A stretch of 14,143 nucleotides of DNA from JBAYJT01 sp041664965 (GTDB lineage Bacteria > Pseudomonadota > Gammaproteobacteria > UBA9339). The notes under the pieces were generated by a model, which saw only the letters and a program-made list of their open reading frames with translations, did not search any database and was not told the DNA's origin. Of the stretch, positions 12,103 to 14,143 are shown piece by piece (within the stretch, counting starts at the first letter, position 1; each line of letters starts with the position of its first letter). The position numbers and the translations under genes are program-made. Location of the stretch: positions 1 through 14,143 of the forward strand of contig JBAYJT010000043.1 in NCBI GenBank assembly GCA_041664965.1, given 5' to 3'.

Positions 12103-13911
12103 TTAATTAAACCTATAACCTAATCCCAAATTAGCCGTCTGTCCCGTGAAGCCATGCGTAAATTCTGCACCGTATTTGCCATAAATAAACATACCATTAA
12201 GAAAATGTACGGTTAGGCCAACATTTGCCAATATGCTATTAGTTCCTTGATGAAAACCTTCCACAGAACTACTGGTAGCTACATCTTTTATGTTGTAGTC
12301 AATTTGATTTTTACCCAATGGGAAGTCATGGGCCCAATCAAGTTCTGCATTAGGTACTATCTCGGTACCACGTTCAGTTTTGAAATTACGATCTAGGGAC
12401 ACACCAACTTCTGCACGAATGAGTTGGCTATTTAGCCCATTGACATGCAAATTAGCATTGTCCGCGCCATTCTCATCAAAACTATTTTGCTTATTATAAA
12501 AGTAACCAAACAGCGCTAGTGGAGTCACATTCCAATTACACAGATGATAATTTACGCCACCTTTAACTTGCAGCGCTAAATCCCGGCCAGCTTGATCGCT
12601 AGTAGCATTACGAGTTCCTGTAGCCAAATCCGGATCGTCTACTTGCAGCGTTGGAGTTAAGCTGCTGTAGGCTATACCGCTTATATTATCTATGTGACGC
12701 TTAGCTGAAGTCCAATTGATACCGCTCATTAAAGCACTATCTAAAAAAACGTCCGGTGTAAAATAGCTAGCATATAATCCCAACTTAGCATTTTTGATGG
12801 CTGCATCACCGCGAGCGTTGTTCCAATCTAGATTATTTTTAAGGAAAGCTGCTCCAACACCCAAAATTAAATTTTGACGCACTTTATAGTCAACACCGGC
12901 CACCATTCCGTAGGTGTGATATTGAAAGCCAGTACGATCGGCATCACCAGATTGATCCACATATTCACCTACGCCATGAGCCCATATATCGTATTTTTTT
13001 TGCGGCATTTTAGTAGTTGGCAATTTATCAAGACTTAAACGCAGATCTTTTCCGCGGTCGAATAAAGCGTTCCCAAAAACTAAATTATTACGAAAACCCG
13101 CAACTGAAATAGCGTCATATAATTCTGGGTTAAAAAGTGTATTCAGAGCATTAGTAAAAGCTGCTGTATTATGCAAATTTAAAGAATCCAACACGGCGTA
13201 AATAGCATCTAAATCACTGTTATCGCTATCGTTGCTAGGATTAGTTACAACCAGATTTTTATCCAGATAATGTGCCACACGGCCTATATTGCCATACTTA
13301 GCAATGGTAATGTTGTTGCCATAATTAAAAATCAAACTGCCTGGATCTTGTCCATTGAAAAAATTAGTCGTTGCATTGGGAAATGCATAATCGGCAAAAC
13401 GAGCTGGATCGGCTGGTGCTGCTGAACTAGTATGCTTATTAATAATTTTGATCTGCTCGCCGCCACCATTGCCCCACGGATGTGCAGGATCATTGATTGC
13501 TCCGGCCTCTCCTTTCCAATAGGCATATTTCCGTTCTGCTGGGATTTTGACATATTCAATCTTGGTTGGCGCATATTGCAGGGCAAACTTATCTTTCATT
13601 TGTTCCGGAGTTAAGCCTCTTACTTCACTCGCTTTCATCAACCAAGTGCCAATTGCTCCAATACCACTCGCCGGCGTATAACCGCGCACAAAATAAGTCA
13701 CTTTAGTGGGTTGTACCTCTGTTACTGTCACATTGCTAGCAAACGGGTCGGTGACACCTGGAATAATATTTGGATCCCATTTTTGCAAATAGCTATTCAC
13801 CTCATTAGATTGCCAATTAAGGTAATTTTCAGCATAAGCTTGGGAAAAATACAAGCTGAATGTTCCGAGAACCATTAGTACTACCGAGGCTTTATGAGTT
13901 TTTTTGAGCAT
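12103..13911 (-). CDS. Autotransporter with short non-repetitive passenger
   Basis: A 602-residue type V secretion protein. A signal peptide (about 1-27, ending SQAYA) leads to the periplasm. The passenger spans about 28-290 and lacks the repeats of a beta-helix. A helical linker (about 250-300; DLDAIYAVLDSL, ISVAGFRNNLVFGN) follows, then an outer-membrane barrel of about 296 residues (307-602) beginning YDIWAHGVGEYVD with alternating aromatic strands. The protein ends GLGYRFN, one residue beyond the usual terminal Phe. The passenger segment 70-155 has a compact pattern (VTYFVRGYTP, EVRGLTPEQMKDKFAL, WGNGGGEQIKII) suggestive of a globular, perhaps enzymatic, domain. ATG at 13911 with GGAAG eight bases upstream is preferred to a TTG five codons earlier. 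Barrel assignment is firm; passenger function is unknown. Confidence 0.85.
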   Translation of the reverse strand: MLKKTHKASVVLMVLGTFSLYFSQAYAENYLNWQSNEVNSYLQKWDPNIIPGVTDPFASNVTVTEVQPTKVTYFVRGYTPASGIGAIGTWLMKASEVRGLTPEQMKDKFALQYAPTKIEYVKIPAERKYAYWKGEAGAINDPAHPWGNGGGEQIKIINKHTSSAAPADPARFADYAFPNATTNFFNGQDPGSLIFNYGNNITIAKYGNIGRVAHYLDKNLVVTNPSNDSDNSDLDAIYAVLDSLNLHNTAAFTNALNTLFNPELYDAISVAGFRNNLVFGNALFDRGKDLRLSLDKLPTTKMPQKKYDIWAHGVGEYVDQSGDADRTGFQYHTYGMVAGVDYKVRQNLILGVGAAFLKNNLDWNNARGDAAIKNAKLGLYASYFTPDVFLDSALMSGINWTSAKRHIDNISGIAYSSLTPTLQVDDPDLATGTRNATSDQAGRDLALQVKGGVNYHLCNWNVTPLALFGYFYNKQNSFDENGADNANLHVNGLNSQLIRAEVGVSLDRNFKTERGTEIVPNAELDWAHDFPLGKNQIDYNIKDVATSSSVEGFHQGTNSILANVGLTVHFLNGMFIYGKYGAEFTHGFTGQTANLGLGYRFN

Positions 13912-14025
13912 GATAAAATCTTCCAAATTGATTAAAGATAGGCAAATTCTGAAGCGCTTATTTTGTCATGTAGTCTAAAGAAAGCAAGAATTATTCAGTA
14001 TCAAAACCATTTTAAATTCCTTTGT

Positions 14026-14051
14026 CAATACCGTAAAAAACACGTATATGG
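14026..14051 (+). repeat. Dispersed hairpin repeat, copy 3 (right arm damaged)
   Basis: The left arm CAATACCGT and loop AAAAAAC (14026-14041) are identical to the other copies, with TTTGT before them. The right arm reads ACGTATATGG and no longer pairs. Compared with the copy at 2845, a deletion of about 8-9 bases joins ACAC directly to TATATGG. It lies 115 bases upstream of the autotransporter start. Confidence 0.7.
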
Positions 14052-14143
14052 ACTCGGCCTCTTAGTCAAGGGTTACTAACAATAAATCTGACAACAACTT
14101 TAAGGTTACGTTCGTATATACGGCATCTTGTTGAGTTTTTCAC
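14052..14143. other. Right-edge stretch without recognisable gene
   Basis: No convincing coding frame is seen on either strand. The only structure noticed is the 10-base perfect palindrome CGTATATACG at 14113-14122. A gene starting beyond the edge could have its control region here. Confidence 0.4.

Overview
The window reads as an accessory stretch of a low-GC gammaproteobacterial chromosome. AT-rich codon use, a Bcr/CflA exporter, a LysR regulator, a PiT/DUF47 phosphate pair, an E. coli-like gpmA and a classical autotransporter all point to Gammaproteobacteria. Scattered mobile-type genes (IS110, Rpn nuclease, ORF6N proteins) and small dispersed repeats suggest a Legionellales/Coxiellaceae-like, possibly host-associated lineage. 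That placement is inference; no rRNA or tRNA gene is present to confirm it.

Layout. 1-311: the N-terminal end of an IS110-family recombinase on the minus strand, running off the left edge, with its non-coding end, which contains two tandem stem-loop units that could be a bridge RNA. 312-2811: a compact plus-strand run of an ORF6N-domain protein, a calcineurin-like phosphoesterase and a membrane acyltransferase. 2812-3921: a short hairpin repeat, an Rpn-type nuclease/transposase gene, and behind its stop codon a small decayed piece of another ORF6N gene. 3922-5548 (minus): phosphate transporter PiT and its DUF47 partner, with a good sigma-70 promoter. 5703-9138: a LysR-type regulator followed one base later by an ACS-family MFS transporter (minus), divergent from a Bcr/CflA MFS transporter (plus). 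9312-11412 (plus): phosphoglycerate mutase gpmA and an Fes-like esterase. 11458-12097: a second copy of the hairpin repeat and a second ORF6N gene. 12103-13911 (minus): an autotransporter with an unusual short passenger. The right edge holds a damaged third copy of the hairpin repeat and no recognisable gene. No gene-free stretch exceeds 300 bases.

The metabolic and transport genes (phosphate uptake, two MFS carriers, gpmA) form independent small operons and show no single joint pathway. The connecting theme is mobility: two full ORF6N genes and one fragment, an Rpn gene, an IS110 end, and three families of short dispersed repeats. The two full ORF6N proteins are 95/98 identical in their C-terminal part but only 6/33 identical in a central cassette, so the family seems to vary a specificity segment inside a constant frame. 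No clear complete new defence or mobile system is visible. The most promising leads are the IS110 non-coding RNA candidate, the ORF6N cassette variation with its linked repeats, and the autotransporter passenger.
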